This document shows positions 10,591 through 21,500 of a stretch of 64,000 bases of DNA, piece after piece (positions within the stretch are counted from its first letter, which is position 1; every line of letters begins with the position of its first letter). The stretch covers positions 1,240,001-1,304,000 of the forward strand of contig OZ024851.1 of NCBI GenBank assembly GCA_964017145.1, given 5' to 3'. Position numbers and translations under genes: made by a program. The notes below the pieces were generated by a model. That model had not been told where the DNA came from. It was given only the letters and a program-made list of their open reading frames with translations, and searched no databases. The stretch is from Agrocybe praecox (lineage: Eukaryota; Basidiomycota; Agaricomycetes; Agaricales; Agrocybaceae).

Positions 10591-11682
10591 ATGATCTCTG
10601 AAGAATACAGAAACCCTATTGATATCTCCTCAGACAAAGAAGACAACCTTATAATCAATCTAACCACATCAGAGCGATCTACTCCCGCTCAAGAATTTTT
10701 ATCACATAACTCAGATTCTCATAGCCCTGCCATCTAATTTTCTACTTTCAGCATTGAAGATTTGGCCAGTTCAACAGAATTCACTCAATACTCCTTCACA
10801 TCAGATTCCCACGTCACTACTAGTAACATTGTGGAATTTTCCACAATAATAGAATTAAGTGCGGAAATCAACATTGACATCCCAATGACAACCTTACCCC
10901 TTAACAATTTATCTCCACTTCCCATTCGTACTATCCTTAGTCCACTACTGACTCTACCTTTACGAGGTGTAAAAGGATCTCCAGAGACATTTAAAGGAAA
11001 ATATTCAGAAGTTACCCAATTCGTTGAACATTACAATCATTTAATAGAACTGCACAATGTGGTGACCGACAGTGATAAGTGCCTGGGCATTTTAGAATAT
11101 TGTTCTGAGAAAGTAAGAGACTTTATCCAATCAACACCAGAATTTCAGATACCCAGCTGGGATCATTTACAGGTTACTATTCTCAAATATTATGATTCCA
11201 AAAAAGAGGAAACTTGATACACTCAGAAAGATATCATTGAATATACCAAGGAAGCCAGAAATAGATCCATGAAGACCCTGGGAAATTGGAAGAAATACTA
11301 CCAAGAATATTTAGCTCAGGCCAATTTCCTCAAAAATTGGAGTGAGCTAACCGACACAGAATATCATGGGTATTTCCTGTTTGGAGTCCCTAAAAAGATA
11401 AAGAAGGACTTGGAGGAATGATTGCGGGTACAGAACACTGAGTTTGATACTACTAAACCTTGGCCAATAGATAAAATAGCACGAGTGGCAGAAGAATACT
11501 TCAAAAGAGGCAAATTCTCAGCAAAATGGCTTCAAGGTACTATTTTTGATTCAGAAGATGACTCTGATGACTCAGAGCCTGAGACTAGCTCTGAATCGGA
11601 AAGCAGTTCAGATTCAGACTCAGAGTATAGGAAGAGACGCAAATGCTCAAGCCATAAGAAGAAGCAAAAAACAGACAAATGA
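10591..11682 (+). pseudogene. gag: gypsy E Gag, with in-frame stops
   Basis: From ATG at 10591 the frame reads MISEEYRNPIDISS and, after a TAA at 10735, continues in frame into the region aligned with Gag of element B: LTLPLRGVKGSPETFKGKYS (capsid start), ELHNVVTDSDKCLGILEYCS and ..WLQGTIFDSE. Two TGA codons interrupt it at 11215 (B has CGA) and 11419 (B has CAA). The end is a serine- and acid-rich tail followed by a basic RKRRKCSSHKKKQK stretch. No zinc knuckle is reached. This copy keeps N-terminal codons and leader that B has lost. Family role: capsid protein of the virus-like particle. Confidence 0.75.
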
Positions 11683-11825
11683 AGAGCAAGGACAGTACCT
11701 CATCAGGAAAATTGACTTTATCTTTGGGTACCCTGAAAGATCTTAAAAGATCTCTAAAGAATATAAAGACGCAAAAGATAAAAAGTGAATTCTGGATCTC
11801 TCAAAGCAAGGTGCTCTTGTAAATA

Positions 11826-12155
11826 ATGTGGGAAAGTGCTCTAAAGATAATTCAAAGATTACCAAAGACGTTGGAAAGATGCCACAAGAAACCAAAAAGA
11901 CAGGCAAAAGACTGCTGCAGCCAATTAAAAGATTCCGAAAGTCAATGCAAAGATTACAATGGCCAGTTCAGAGACTCTGATAGTCAACACAGAGATTCAT
12001 ATAGTCAATGTGGAGACTTATATAGTCAATGCAGAGATTCATATAGTCAATGCAGAGACTTATATAGTCAACACAGAGACTCATATAGTCAACGCAGAGA
12101 CTCATATGGTCAACACAGAGACTCATATAGTCAATGCAAAGACTCAGATCATTAA
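11826..12155 (+). other. Short ORF with heptapeptide repeats
   Basis: An ATG-started ORF of 109 codons that lies downstream of the decayed gag. The first 34 residues are basic. The rest consists of about ten copies of a seven-residue unit, consensus [RK]D[SL]YSQ[CH]. It may be an expansion within the gypsy element and not a functional gene. No family recognised. Confidence 0.4.
11928..12152 (+). repeat. 21-bp minisatellite, about 10.7 units
   Basis: Unit AGAGAYTCATATAGTCAAYRC with substitutions. The period of 21 bp is seven codons, so length changes keep the frame. Units at the 5' end are more diverged than those in the middle, typical of a tandem array that grows internally. Confidence 0.85.
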
Positions 12156-12189
12156 CGCAGAGACACTTTCAGGTGATAGAAAATCAATC

Positions 12190-12813
12190 AATTATATATG
12201 GAGCCTATTGTAGAATGTAGACAGACAGCTCATAGAAGTAAACAGTTGTAAAAGTATAAAATGATTTTGGTAAAAAGCAAAATGGAAAAACAAACAGTGA
12301 AGGGGTCTGAACCGCTAAACATTACTGGCATCATGATGATTGGCACTGGTGCTGCTGATGGAGGACATGGTGCTGATAGAGAGGGTATGTGTGGCAATGC
12401 TCTCTCTTCCAAGAGCTTCACGAGCAATGCGGTCCAATGCTTCAAAGTTAACACCGCAGTTCTCTATATCCTTTTCGGAGGCAAGCCTAGAGGAGGTATC
12501 TTTGTTTCTAATCCTGAACAATTGTTTGCATGAGTTATCAAAATGTGTGAGTGAAATGAAAGCTATGAAAGCTACAAACATGATTTGGCGCAACATTTCA
12601 GCCTTCCAATAGGTACCTCAGACTTCTGTGCATTCTTCAATAATCTTCCAGTTGGTGTGATGTTGCTCATAGCTAGTACAGTGATTAGTAAAGTCAAATC
12701 AACACAGCAGTAAAGAATGTACAATTGCTTAGCAAGGTCTTCCGAGAAATGAATATGAATGGCCTTTCTTCCATTATTGCACCACTCTTTAAGGGCATGC
12801 TGGATCTGAATAT
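12190..12813. other. Unassigned stretch
   Basis: The minus strand has an open stretch at 12315-12596 (94 codons) and further open sequence toward 12813 that reads ALKEWCNNGRKAIHIHFSED. It could be a fragment of a gene or another element cut by the solo LTR at 12814. I do not recognise it and do not call a gene. Confidence 0.35.
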
Positions 12814-12862
12814 TGTCAGGGCAACACTATAATCAGTGTGACAAGGCCACCAACAAAGACAA

Positions 12863-12894
<32 letters not shown>

Positions 12895-13315
12895 GGATAG
12901 AGATAGAGACACTCAATGATTCTAAGAGATCACACCAATAATAGTGGAAATCCTAAGAGATTGAAGCTGGGGCTACAGCTACCTACAGGTACAGTATTTA
13001 TACTCTACAGGTGTTCTAGAATATTCCTACATTACGTCATGAAACAAAAGGATGAGTAAGATAATGACATCATAAAGGAATGATGAATAAGACAATGTCA
13101 TCATGAAACAAGGGGAAGAATGATATGGAGTGATTGAGGCAGTGCTCATGGGAAATAAAGATGATAAGTATCTAATCAAAGATCTGAGTGATAATCAAAG
13201 AGATAATCAAGGAGATAATCAAAGATGTAAAAGAGATAAGATATCTACATAACTGAAAAAGGGAAAAATGCGAAATAAATATAGGAAAATAAGTGAAAAT
13301 AGGGGAAACCCTGAC
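12814..13315 (-). repeat. Solo LTR of the chromovirus C family
   Basis: TGTCAGGGCAACACT..GGAAACCCTGACA, 502 bp, clearly related to the 471-bp LTRs of element C at 37630 and 43555. It carries the same internal GA microsatellite at about 12862-12896. It is more diverged than the C pair and is not accompanied by internal sequence. Flanks AATAT and CTGGG show no target duplication. Confidence 0.85.
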
Positions 13316-13736
13316 ACTGGGTGACCTGCCAAAATGCCGATCACATACTTCTCTGCATCAATGACGGGCATTGTTGTCCTAGAATCATGAGTTATGGTTG
13401 TTTCGTGAGGCAGTGAGATGTTTACTTACTTCCCATCCCACTCTTGCAGCTTGAATCCGGGCCCACTACGCCTTCCAAGCAATATTCTGATTGGTCTCGC
13501 TCTCCGTCGTCACGCGCAACAAACCCTGTGCTGGCAACGAACGCGGAACGTGCTTAAGTGTTTGTTTCGATGGGATTATTGAGGTTGACGTATTTGTCCT
13601 TCACATTTTCGCGCGACTAGACGAGCAGCTTTTTTTCAGCAGGTGCTTTTGTGAGGGCAGTAGGAGGGTGTGTGATGGATAGAAGCACGATTGAGGCAAG
13701 TGTCGGTGAAGGGGCGGGGCTGAAGTAAGGGGTGAC
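13316..13736. other. Region upstream of the KDZ pseudogene
   Basis: No feature that I can support. It may hold the 5' end and promoter of the KDZ element, but I could not identify terminal repeats or a TATA box with confidence. Confidence 0.3.
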
Positions 13737-16700
13737 ATGACCGACGCGCCTTTGTTCCTGATCATGCATGTCATTCAAGTTAGAAAATGTTGGCGCACCC
13801 AGACTCCTCATGCTTACCATGATCATGTTCCCCTAGTACCCCAAGACTACAACCTCATACATGCCAGCGACATGAACATATGGTATACTGGTCATGTAGC
13901 TCGCACAGAGAGGTTGCCGGAACGGACTCACAGCAATACCTGGGATTCTGCAACGTCTTGGGCACCTCCAGACGACCCAGAGTATGCCCTCAATCCAGAC
14001 AGTGAATGGTTCGACGAAGCGGTTGCTGCTGGAGTTGACAAAGAAATTGTTGTTCCGGACCCAGTACCAGCACGAAAGAAGAAGAAGAAGAAAAACAGTC
14101 AGCTTTCGGTGAGTTCATAATTCCATTATTCCTTATCAATTAATTAGTATTTACTATAATATACAGTGTCGTCCACATGTTATATGGAAGAACTTACATC
14201 GTCAATCATATCTCGACGAATTAGTTTGTATGGATGGCCAAGGAGACTTCATTCATGCTTCACAATGCATGGATTGCATCTCTCGGAAGGTTCAAGTCCC
14301 TGGTACTCCAGAATATTGGTGTCTGGAGTGCTTTCTTCCGGATCTGCTTTGTGGCTCATGCTGCGTCAAACGGCATAGGCTGCAAACCCTTGCATCTGAT
14401 ACAGGTACGCACACTCATGATCTTGCTGCCAATGTTCCTTTTTACATATCATTACGCTTCTTTTTCAGAGATGGAATGGTCAAAGTTACGAGCGACGTTC
14501 CCTCAAAGAAATGGGCCTCAAGATTCAGCTGAACTATGCAAGCATGTTTTGCAAGAACCCTGTCGAATGCCATGCCCAGATGCTCGTAATTCACGTCAAT
14601 GGAATTCATAACCTGGCCTTTCAATATTGTGGCTGTAGTCGAGCGATTCCACAGCAACTTCAACTTCTCCGCTGAGGTTTTTATCCAGCATCCCAACGTA
14701 CGGTCAGAACATGCGCGACCATACCACTACTTCGCCTTCTTCACATGTTTGCTCTAACTACGAAGGCCTCGACGTACGACTTTTACCGAGCATTAGAGTG
14801 AATGTCAGACAACACCGGGGGTCTCTCGACCCAAGTATCGCTATCAAGCTCTGTTCTGAATGGTATTACAGTGGTGTCATCTGAAGCTTTTGAAGTGGGG
14901 TGGAAGAGCGAACGAGAGAAGCGGTGTGAATGGCACAGGAAAGGGGGAACTTCCATTACGTTGCCCCTCGTGTCCATACTCTGGAATAAACCTCCCTTCA
15001 GGATGGGAGGAGGTTCCCGCTGAACGAAAGTAAGTTTACAATCTTTGATTGTAAATTCCAGCCAGTGCTGTCAAATTTATGTATGAGTGATGCATAGTTG
15101 CCCCACATAAAGTATGCATCCACAGAGGCAACTGCCCAACTGCCCAAAGTGATGCATCAAGCCCTCTGGCTGGCCTATTGTGACCATTTGTGACTATAGT
15201 CATGTGTCTGATATTGATGGCATCAAAATCAATGCACATGACTTTTTGCTTGCCTCTATTTACATGTTTGGACTCCGTTCATATGTTTATATGGCCTCAA
15301 ATACAAACAAATAATAAATAATAATGTTAGCAAGCAGGGGCAGGCCTGCTACAAAACAAACAAAGCCTTTGAGTGACATCACATCTAAACAACCCAATAA
15401 GGCAAGTAGACTTTGGACTTTGAGATTTTGCAATAAAGTCCTCTTGATACCATGATAGACGGGACTAATACATGACCAAATAAGACTAAATCCATTTTTA
15501 GAACAGATCTATTTTTAGTTTGCGTCTATTTTAGAATAATCACGAATTTGCCAAATACAATGAAGTTATTTTTAGAATAGATCTATTTTTAGAACATTTT
15601 AATAAAAATAACTTTGGTGACTGTGCACTAGATCACATGACTATACTGTGGCTATGCATCAGATCACATGATTTTCACATGATTACATCCCTCTAGTCAC
15701 TGCTGGTCACCCTGATGCATCACTTTGGGCAGTTGGCCAGTTGCCCCTGTGGATGCATACTTTATGTGGGGCAGCTATGCATCGCTCATGCATACATTTG
15801 ACAGATACAGGTGTAAATTCATGCTTAATTGTTCTTCAGATTTCTTTACACAGTGATTGTGTGTATGGATGCAAATTTCCGACTCAAAAACCAATTGGTA
15901 TTGAACTATTCGCAGGATCCAGGATTAGGGATAGGATGGGCCTTCATGATTGACAGAGATCTGTACGAGAGCTATGTTCTTAGCAGAGCCGACGATGAGG
16001 ATGTACGTCTCTAACCTTTCGAGTCAAAATATGTGTGTGATATTCAATCTTACTGGAAATTTAGATTAGTACATGTATTGGTTTCCAGGCTCTTGCAAAA
16101 GTGAACACAAAATTCTCGGTTGGTTTACGATATACTGGGGTGGGTGCTGTAATCTACAGAAGATCAGAAATGATAGTTCCGCAGGGAGTTGGGAATCTTC
16201 AGAAAGGAGAAAGGTATGTTTTACTCTTTAGCTTATGTTTATCTCAGTTTTCTAATGTTGTTAGATACACGAACATGGATTTCATATTTGGGTCAGCGCT
16301 AAAATCTGTCAAAGTGCCCAACATTGTCATCAGCTACGATATTGCATGCTAGTGGTTCATTAACCTTTGCCAGTGTATGTCCGACCATTGGCCACCCAAA
16401 ATTGTAATTCCTGACTCCACCGTGTTGACCCTGCCATCCCAAAGCTCCATGAACCCATGCACGAGTCAACAAATCATCAAGTTTATTCTCTAAATTATAT
16501 ACCCGGTGTTGGCACCTCTGATTGTGAATGCCCAGAAAGGGTTTGGTCTCCTCATAATTGCCTAGGAAATGCCACAAAGACCCAGGCTCCTGGCTCAAGA
16601 CACAATGTTCTCAATGACCATTTCAATTTTTGGAATTGGTCAAAATATACGAGAATGGGCACAACATTAGCTCGGAAATAAAGGACGGCTGTTGCTGAGC

Positions 16701-16770
16701 GCAATATCCAGGTGGAGGCACATTGAGGGCTATCCCAATCCGTCCTCAAACAGCAAGTAAATGGTCGCGT
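13737..16770 (+). pseudogene. KDZ-superfamily transposase, CxC2-like, 5' part
   Basis: Reconstructed exons 13737-14108, 14167-14404, 14469-15029, 15840-16002, 16089-16213 and 16265-16770 give the hallmark order of fungal KDZ proteins: cysteine cluster (YWCLECF, LLCGSCCVKRHR), then RWNGQSYERRSLKEMGL, NLAFQYCGCSRAI, YDFYRALE, RMSDNTG-like sequence, CPSCPYSGINLPSGWE, CMDANFRL, DPGLGIGWAF, GVGNLQKGER, VISYDIAC and GSRHNVLNDHFNFWNW. Breaks: a frameshift near 14388, another near 14830, TGA at 14673, 14799 and 14856, TAG at 16350, and frame changes after 16430. The intron 15030-15839 contains a MITE. The gene is cut at 16770 by gypsy A and resumes at 35477. KDZ proteins are DNA transposases abundant in agaricomycetes. 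The N-terminal start is uncertain. Confidence 0.85.
15059..15813. mobile_element. MITE with long terminal inverted repeats (copy 1)
   Basis: The terminal inverted repeats are about 100 bp. The best match is 15068-15159 with 15712-15804. The 7-bp flanks TAAATTC (15052-15058 and 15814-15820) are identical, and an 8-bp duplication is possible if the last G is counted as target. The interior (for example GACTTTTTGCTTGCCTCTA) matches the second copy at 51384-52217. It lies inside an intron of the KDZ gene, so it may have been tolerated. No coding capacity. Probably hAT-like by target size. Confidence 0.88.
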
Positions 16771-18459
16771 TGAAAGACGATTTTTCTGTCGGTGATTTAT
16801 GCTTTGACAATCACACAAAACACAACCAACAACAAAATCCAGAGAAAGAGTGGGCTAGACCTAGATAAGACGACTCTCTCCCTGTGAGTTCGGGGGTGGG
16901 AATAAAGTTACTTCGTTCCTAAGAATGGTTTGTTAGTGTAAAGATCGTATAGGTTTAAGGGTTTGTGATGAGCTTTTGTCCTAGACAAAAGTTTGAGATT
17001 GAATAAGAGAGTAGAAATCAAAGTGAATGTATTCCACTTTGAAATCAGAGTAAACGTCGAAAAAGAAGAGAATAATCGAAGCTTGGAACGTTTTCCGAGC
17101 TATAGAATTGACTGCCGAGACTGAGAATTGACTGAACGAATACTGAACTGAAAGATAACTGGTTGAATCGGTACAATTGTCCTATGATAGGGGTGTACTT
17201 CTTGTCTACTTTACAGGATCTAACTAGCTTTTATACTACAAATCCTGCGAGGCATGAGTAATCGATGACAAGTAAGGTTGAAACGAATGACAAAGAATAA
17301 GGGGTTAAATGAATAGGCTGACTGAGCGAGTGAGTCAGGAATGACAAAGGAATGGGTTGAAACGATGGAAAAGAAGGAGAAAACTGTCTATCGCTTGATG
17401 AAATGACTAAGAAATGAATAAGAATGAGTAATAAATAAAAAAGTTGACTAATGCGCAGCAAAGAATGACCAAGCACATCTTCTTGAATGATAAATCGATC
17501 ATAGTTGACTTGATGATTAGTGAAATCGACGGATGGAAGGAATCGAGCTATTTCCAGCTGATGGATTGCTATATTTGGCGGATGTAATCTTAGCGTAGCC
17601 GCGTTGTTGATGTATCAGTTCCCGTGACTCATAGTGACTCGTGATAGGCATGTGACATCGAATCATGTGTTTGGAATGATGGTTGCACAGCCGCTTGATG
17701 GCCTGGGCTTTGCATGATGTCATCGAAGTCTTTTGATGGAATAGATAGGATGCGACAGATTTAGATAAGTGGTGAATATGCTGTGCCATTGTGTGATGTA
17801 AGCGTAGGCATATCTTATCTTCTGCATGATGCTGAGGGACACTTGTGATCGTGGAATAGCAATGCGTGGCCTTGTGAATAATGCTGGTGCGGAACTTCTG
17901 GTTGTTGATACTGCGAAAACTATGATTCCTCGTTCGTAATGCACGATTTCCTCGAGGCGAATGATTTTGGGTGTGTCGTCTGGCTGAATTCTGTACGTAA
18001 AACTGACGATGTCTCCTTCTTGAAAAATGTGATCCTCTGTATAATGTGTCGCTAGCCAATATTCGCAATTTTCGTTTGCATCAAAAACTCCGGCAATTTG
18101 AATAAACGGATATATCAACGCTTTGTTGATTTTTTGAGGCCCAGAAGAATTGACGACATCCTTGGACTGTTGAACAAAGGATTGAACAGAAAGGGAAGAC
18201 ATTTCTCAGAGTTGAACGTGTAAGATGATGAATGTTGAGAGGAAGGAGTGATTTGTTTTGGATCATGGCGACGGTTTCATGACTTTAGCCTAGACTGAAT
18301 AGATTTCGGAAGAATTGGTGCCTTAATGTTGCGATAGAGTCGTGATGGGAAATTGAAATGGAGAATACAAAAAAGGAAATATTGAAATTTAAAAATAAAT
18401 GAATGATCTCTTATGCAATTTCAGGTTCGTTCATGTTCAATCAAATATGACGCATGACA
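16771..18459 (-). repeat. 3' LTR of gypsy A (LTR copy 1)
   Basis: Begins TGAAAGACGATTTTTC and ends ATGACGCATGACA on the plus strand, giving TGTCATGCG..CTTTCA in the element sense. Length 1689 bp, equal to its partner. It contains a 160-codon ORF in the element sense. The preceding polypurine-like stretch in the element sense is GCGTCGGGTAGA (18460-18471), with a conserved CCGGGGACGGTT about 20 bases earlier. Confidence 0.95.
17720..18202 (-). CDS. LTR-encoded ORF, 160 residues, unknown
   Basis: It starts 258 nt into the LTR in the element sense, MSSLSVQSFVQQSKDVVNSS. The middle part alternates polar and hydrophobic residues (YWLATHY, FQEGDIVSFTYRI, IIRLEEIVHY, GIIVFAV), suggesting a beta-rich fold. 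The tail is basic and aromatic. The same ORF is open in the LTRs at 34737-35219 and 54462-54944 and begins in the partial LTR at 63898; only the deleted LTR at 1874 has lost it. Amino-acid changes occur between copies without stops. No signal peptide or clear membrane segment. I do not recognise a family. It could be a captured or regulatory protein, or a chance ORF in a conserved LTR. Confidence 0.5.
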   Translation of the reverse strand: MSSLSVQSFVQQSKDVVNSSGPQKINKALIYPFIQIAGVFDANENCEYWLATHYTEDHIFQEGDIVSFTYRIQPDDTPKIIRLEEIVHYERGIIVFAVSTTRSSAPALFTRPRIAIPRSQVSLSIMQKIRYAYAYITQWHSIFTTYLNLSHPIYSIKRLR

Positions 18460-18565
18460 TCTACCCGACGCAAAAGAAATCAACCGTCCCCGGTTGGGAT
18501 GAACATGGAGAACATGAAATAAAAAACAAAACAAAAACAAAAGAAACAAAACGGGGGGAAAGGAT

Positions 18566-21500
18566 TTAGTCGGAGTCGTAATCTGATGCGGAATAAGTTT
18601 CGTCGTCATCTTGAATTTCGTTATCCAGATTTGATAAGATTTCGTCCAATTCGGTTTGCTGAATATTTGAAGAATCCCTTGGGAAATATCTAAGAAGTCG
18701 GAATGCCGCAACTCCTTGTGCCATTGGTGTTCCATCAAGTTCTTTGAGCACATATGATCCTCCTTTCGTTCTACGGATGATTTCAAAAGGACCAATATAT
18801 CTAGGCTTGTGCTTGCGATTTAATTCTTTTTCGACTCGGGTATTTCGGACTAGAACGAGCTGACCAGGTTGAAACTCTGATTGTCGAATTCGGTGTGCAA
18901 ATCGCTTTTCAAAGACAGCTTTAGATTGAAGACGAGATTGTTGAAGTACTTCCATGGCTTTATCTATGTCTTCATCTTTCTTTTGAAGTTGGCAGATCCG
19001 TAATGCAAGAAGTTCTTCTGTCGTGATGCCTGATTTAAATCCTTCAATCAAAAATGTTGCTTCAAGGAGATCAAAAGGGAGTATAGGATGTGTTCCATAG
19101 AGCAGATAGAATGGAGAATATCCAGATGATCGTCTAGTGATGCATTTGTCAGAAAATATTGCATGAGGAAGAAGATGAGGCCAATCTTGAATACGCTCGC
19201 CACATGCTTTGATTAAAGATTCTCGAATATCAATATGTCCTCGTTCGACTGATCCATTTGCCTTTGAGTTGTACGGAGAAATTTGAACTTGGGGAATTCC
19301 GTATTTTTCGAGAAGTAGAGAAAATGCGCCTGCTACTTCTGGACCATTATCGGTTCGTACTTGGGCAACTGCTCCATAGCGGCAAAATATTTCTTCCCAA
19401 AAGAAGTTGGCTAATTCTCGAGCTTTCAGTGTCTTGAGGGCTCTGGCTTCTGCTGCTCGTGTAAGGTCGTCTCGTGCCACAACAATATATTTGAATCTTC
19501 CAGATCGGGGCATATAGAAGACATCGATGTTGATGATCGTAAAAATGGAAGGAACAGCTGATACATTGAGAGGAAATTCTGTCTTCTTGGTGGAACGGAT
19601 TTGACATTGATGGCATGAAGATAAATGGTATTTGACGTCTTGGAACATATACGGCCAATAAAATCGAAGTCGAAGGGTACCAAAAACTCCATAGATACCA
19701 CGATGTCCTAGTTCTTCATGCGCTTGAGTTAGGATTTCGACGCGCTTGATAGATTCAAGAATAACACGGAGAGGAGTCTTTCCAAATTGTCGTTTATACA
19801 TGTTGCCTTCTTTAAGATAATAATGCGCTGCTCGAGATAGGAATCGTCGTTTTTCTTGGATTGTAGGGAATGTCGGGATAATCTGATCTTGAAGGAAATT
19901 GAAAATCTTGATAATCATTTCTTCCTGTAAAGAGCTACGAGAAAGTTGAATGGAAGGGAGTAGGGATGCGTAATAAGAAACAGAGTGTTGAGGTGAACAG
20001 AAAAATGAAGGTAATTCTTGTGAATGAGAAATAAGTGCAATTTCGTCGAGCCAATCATCTGGTTCTTGCTCTTCTGCTAGCTCTTCCTCTGTAGGTGGTC
20101 GTCGTGAAAGAGCATCTGGTCCTTTATGATTATCTGCCTTGACGTGAACCAACTTGAAATCGAATAATAAAATTCCTTGGATCCATCGATTCATTGAGGC
20201 ATTTGGCTGAAGATCAGGTTCGTTGAGCATGCCTTTGATGTACTTGGCGTCAACTTCAACTTGTAAATTTTTGACTCCGAAAAGATAAAGACGAAATTGG
20301 CGAAGTGCACGGAATAATCCATAGAGCTCTAGCTTTGGCTGACTATATCGAGATTCTCGTTCATTGATAGGAATAGAACCAAATCGAGAAGGTCGCTTCC
20401 GTCCTTGGGCGTCTAATTGAGATAGGATGATTCCAATTGCAATATATGAAGTGTCGACTGAGAGAATAACAGGAAGATCGGATGAATAATTGATACTGAT
20501 TAAAACAGGTGCTGTGGAGATGACTTCTTTAAGTTTTTGGAAGGCTTCTTGTCGTCTGTCGTCCCAAACAAATTCGGTGGTTTTTCTGATTAACTCGCTA
20601 AGAGGGCGGACTAGTGTTGAATATCCTTGAATCCATACACAGAATCCTCCACATAGGCCTAAGAATCCTCGAACTTCTTTTCTTGTTGTAAGCGGTGGCC
20701 AATCAAGAATTTTCTTGACTTTAGAATCATCGGGAAGACGTCCTTCTTGAGTGCATTTTTGTCCAACAATAATGACTTCTGGTCTGGCTAACTGAACTTT
20801 GGTTCCTGAAAATGTTGCTCCAGCTCGACCTATCCGGTGCATAATTTGGTGGACATCATTGGCGTGTTCCCAAACAAATCTGCGGATTCCGGGATTTTCG
20901 GGAATGGTCTCGTAGGTTCCATCTTCATTCTGATAGGCAGTCTTTGGTCCTTTGATGGGTACGTCATCAATAAATACATTGGAAACATGTGGAATTTCGT
21001 GTTGAAGGATAAATGATGTGCATGCTTGAAATTCGGCAACCGAGTTTGTGTATCCCATTGGCATTGAAGTTAATCTAAGCGGTCCGATCGGTGATTGGAA
21101 TGTCGTAAGATCTCGGCTCTGAGGATCGACTTTTCGGCCATCATATCCCCAAAATAAATCAAACACGGTATAAATAGAATGCCCAGCGAATGGAGTAACA
21201 AAGGCATCGAGATTGGGGGGAATACCAGCATCTCGGATAGAAACACGGTTAAGAGGTTGGAGGTCATGAACGATGCGTATCTTTCCAGACTTCTTCTTGA
21301 CTGCAAAAATCTTGGAGCGATATGGTGATTGGCTTTTCTCGTAAACTCCTGCTTCTTCTTTCTCTAGCAGTAGTTCAATGAATTTGGGGAGAATAGCTGG
21401 GGGAATAGGAATAGGCTTCTGTACCCATGGTACGTGGGGAACTGTCGGATAAATATATGGCGTGAAATACTCTTCGGAAAAAGATCCTCGTTCGTTCTGA

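Larger units (their letters stand above)
9002..12190 (+). mobile_element. Degraded gypsy element E (5' LTR, leader, gag fragment)
   Basis: It contains a 5' LTR ending at 10534, a primer binding site, a gag reading frame with several stops, and a tandem-repeat tail. It is closely related to the 5' part of element B (46713 onward) in LTR, leader hairpins and Gag. No protease, reverse transcriptase or integrase follows, and homology to B ends at about 11690. The 3' limit is uncertain. Confidence 0.65.

Noticed and set aside
10553..10749. Intron in the gypsy E leader (GTAAAATTTAC..TTTCAG)
   Set aside because: The segment contains an in-frame Gag start and coding sequence, and element B simply lacks part of it. 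There is no spliced copy to support an intron.
17318..17338. Perfect short palindrome in the A-type LTR (CTGACTGAGCGAGTGAGTCAG)
   Set aside because: A 6-bp stem in a single conserved sequence gives no compensatory evidence. It could be chance or a protein-binding site.
17517..18068. 183-codon ORF overlapping the LTR-encoded ORF in another frame
   Set aside because: It overlaps the 160-codon ORF, is strongly basic with low complexity, and follows from the same conserved LTR sequence. I preferred the other frame because of its hydrophobic-polar pattern, though neither is proven.
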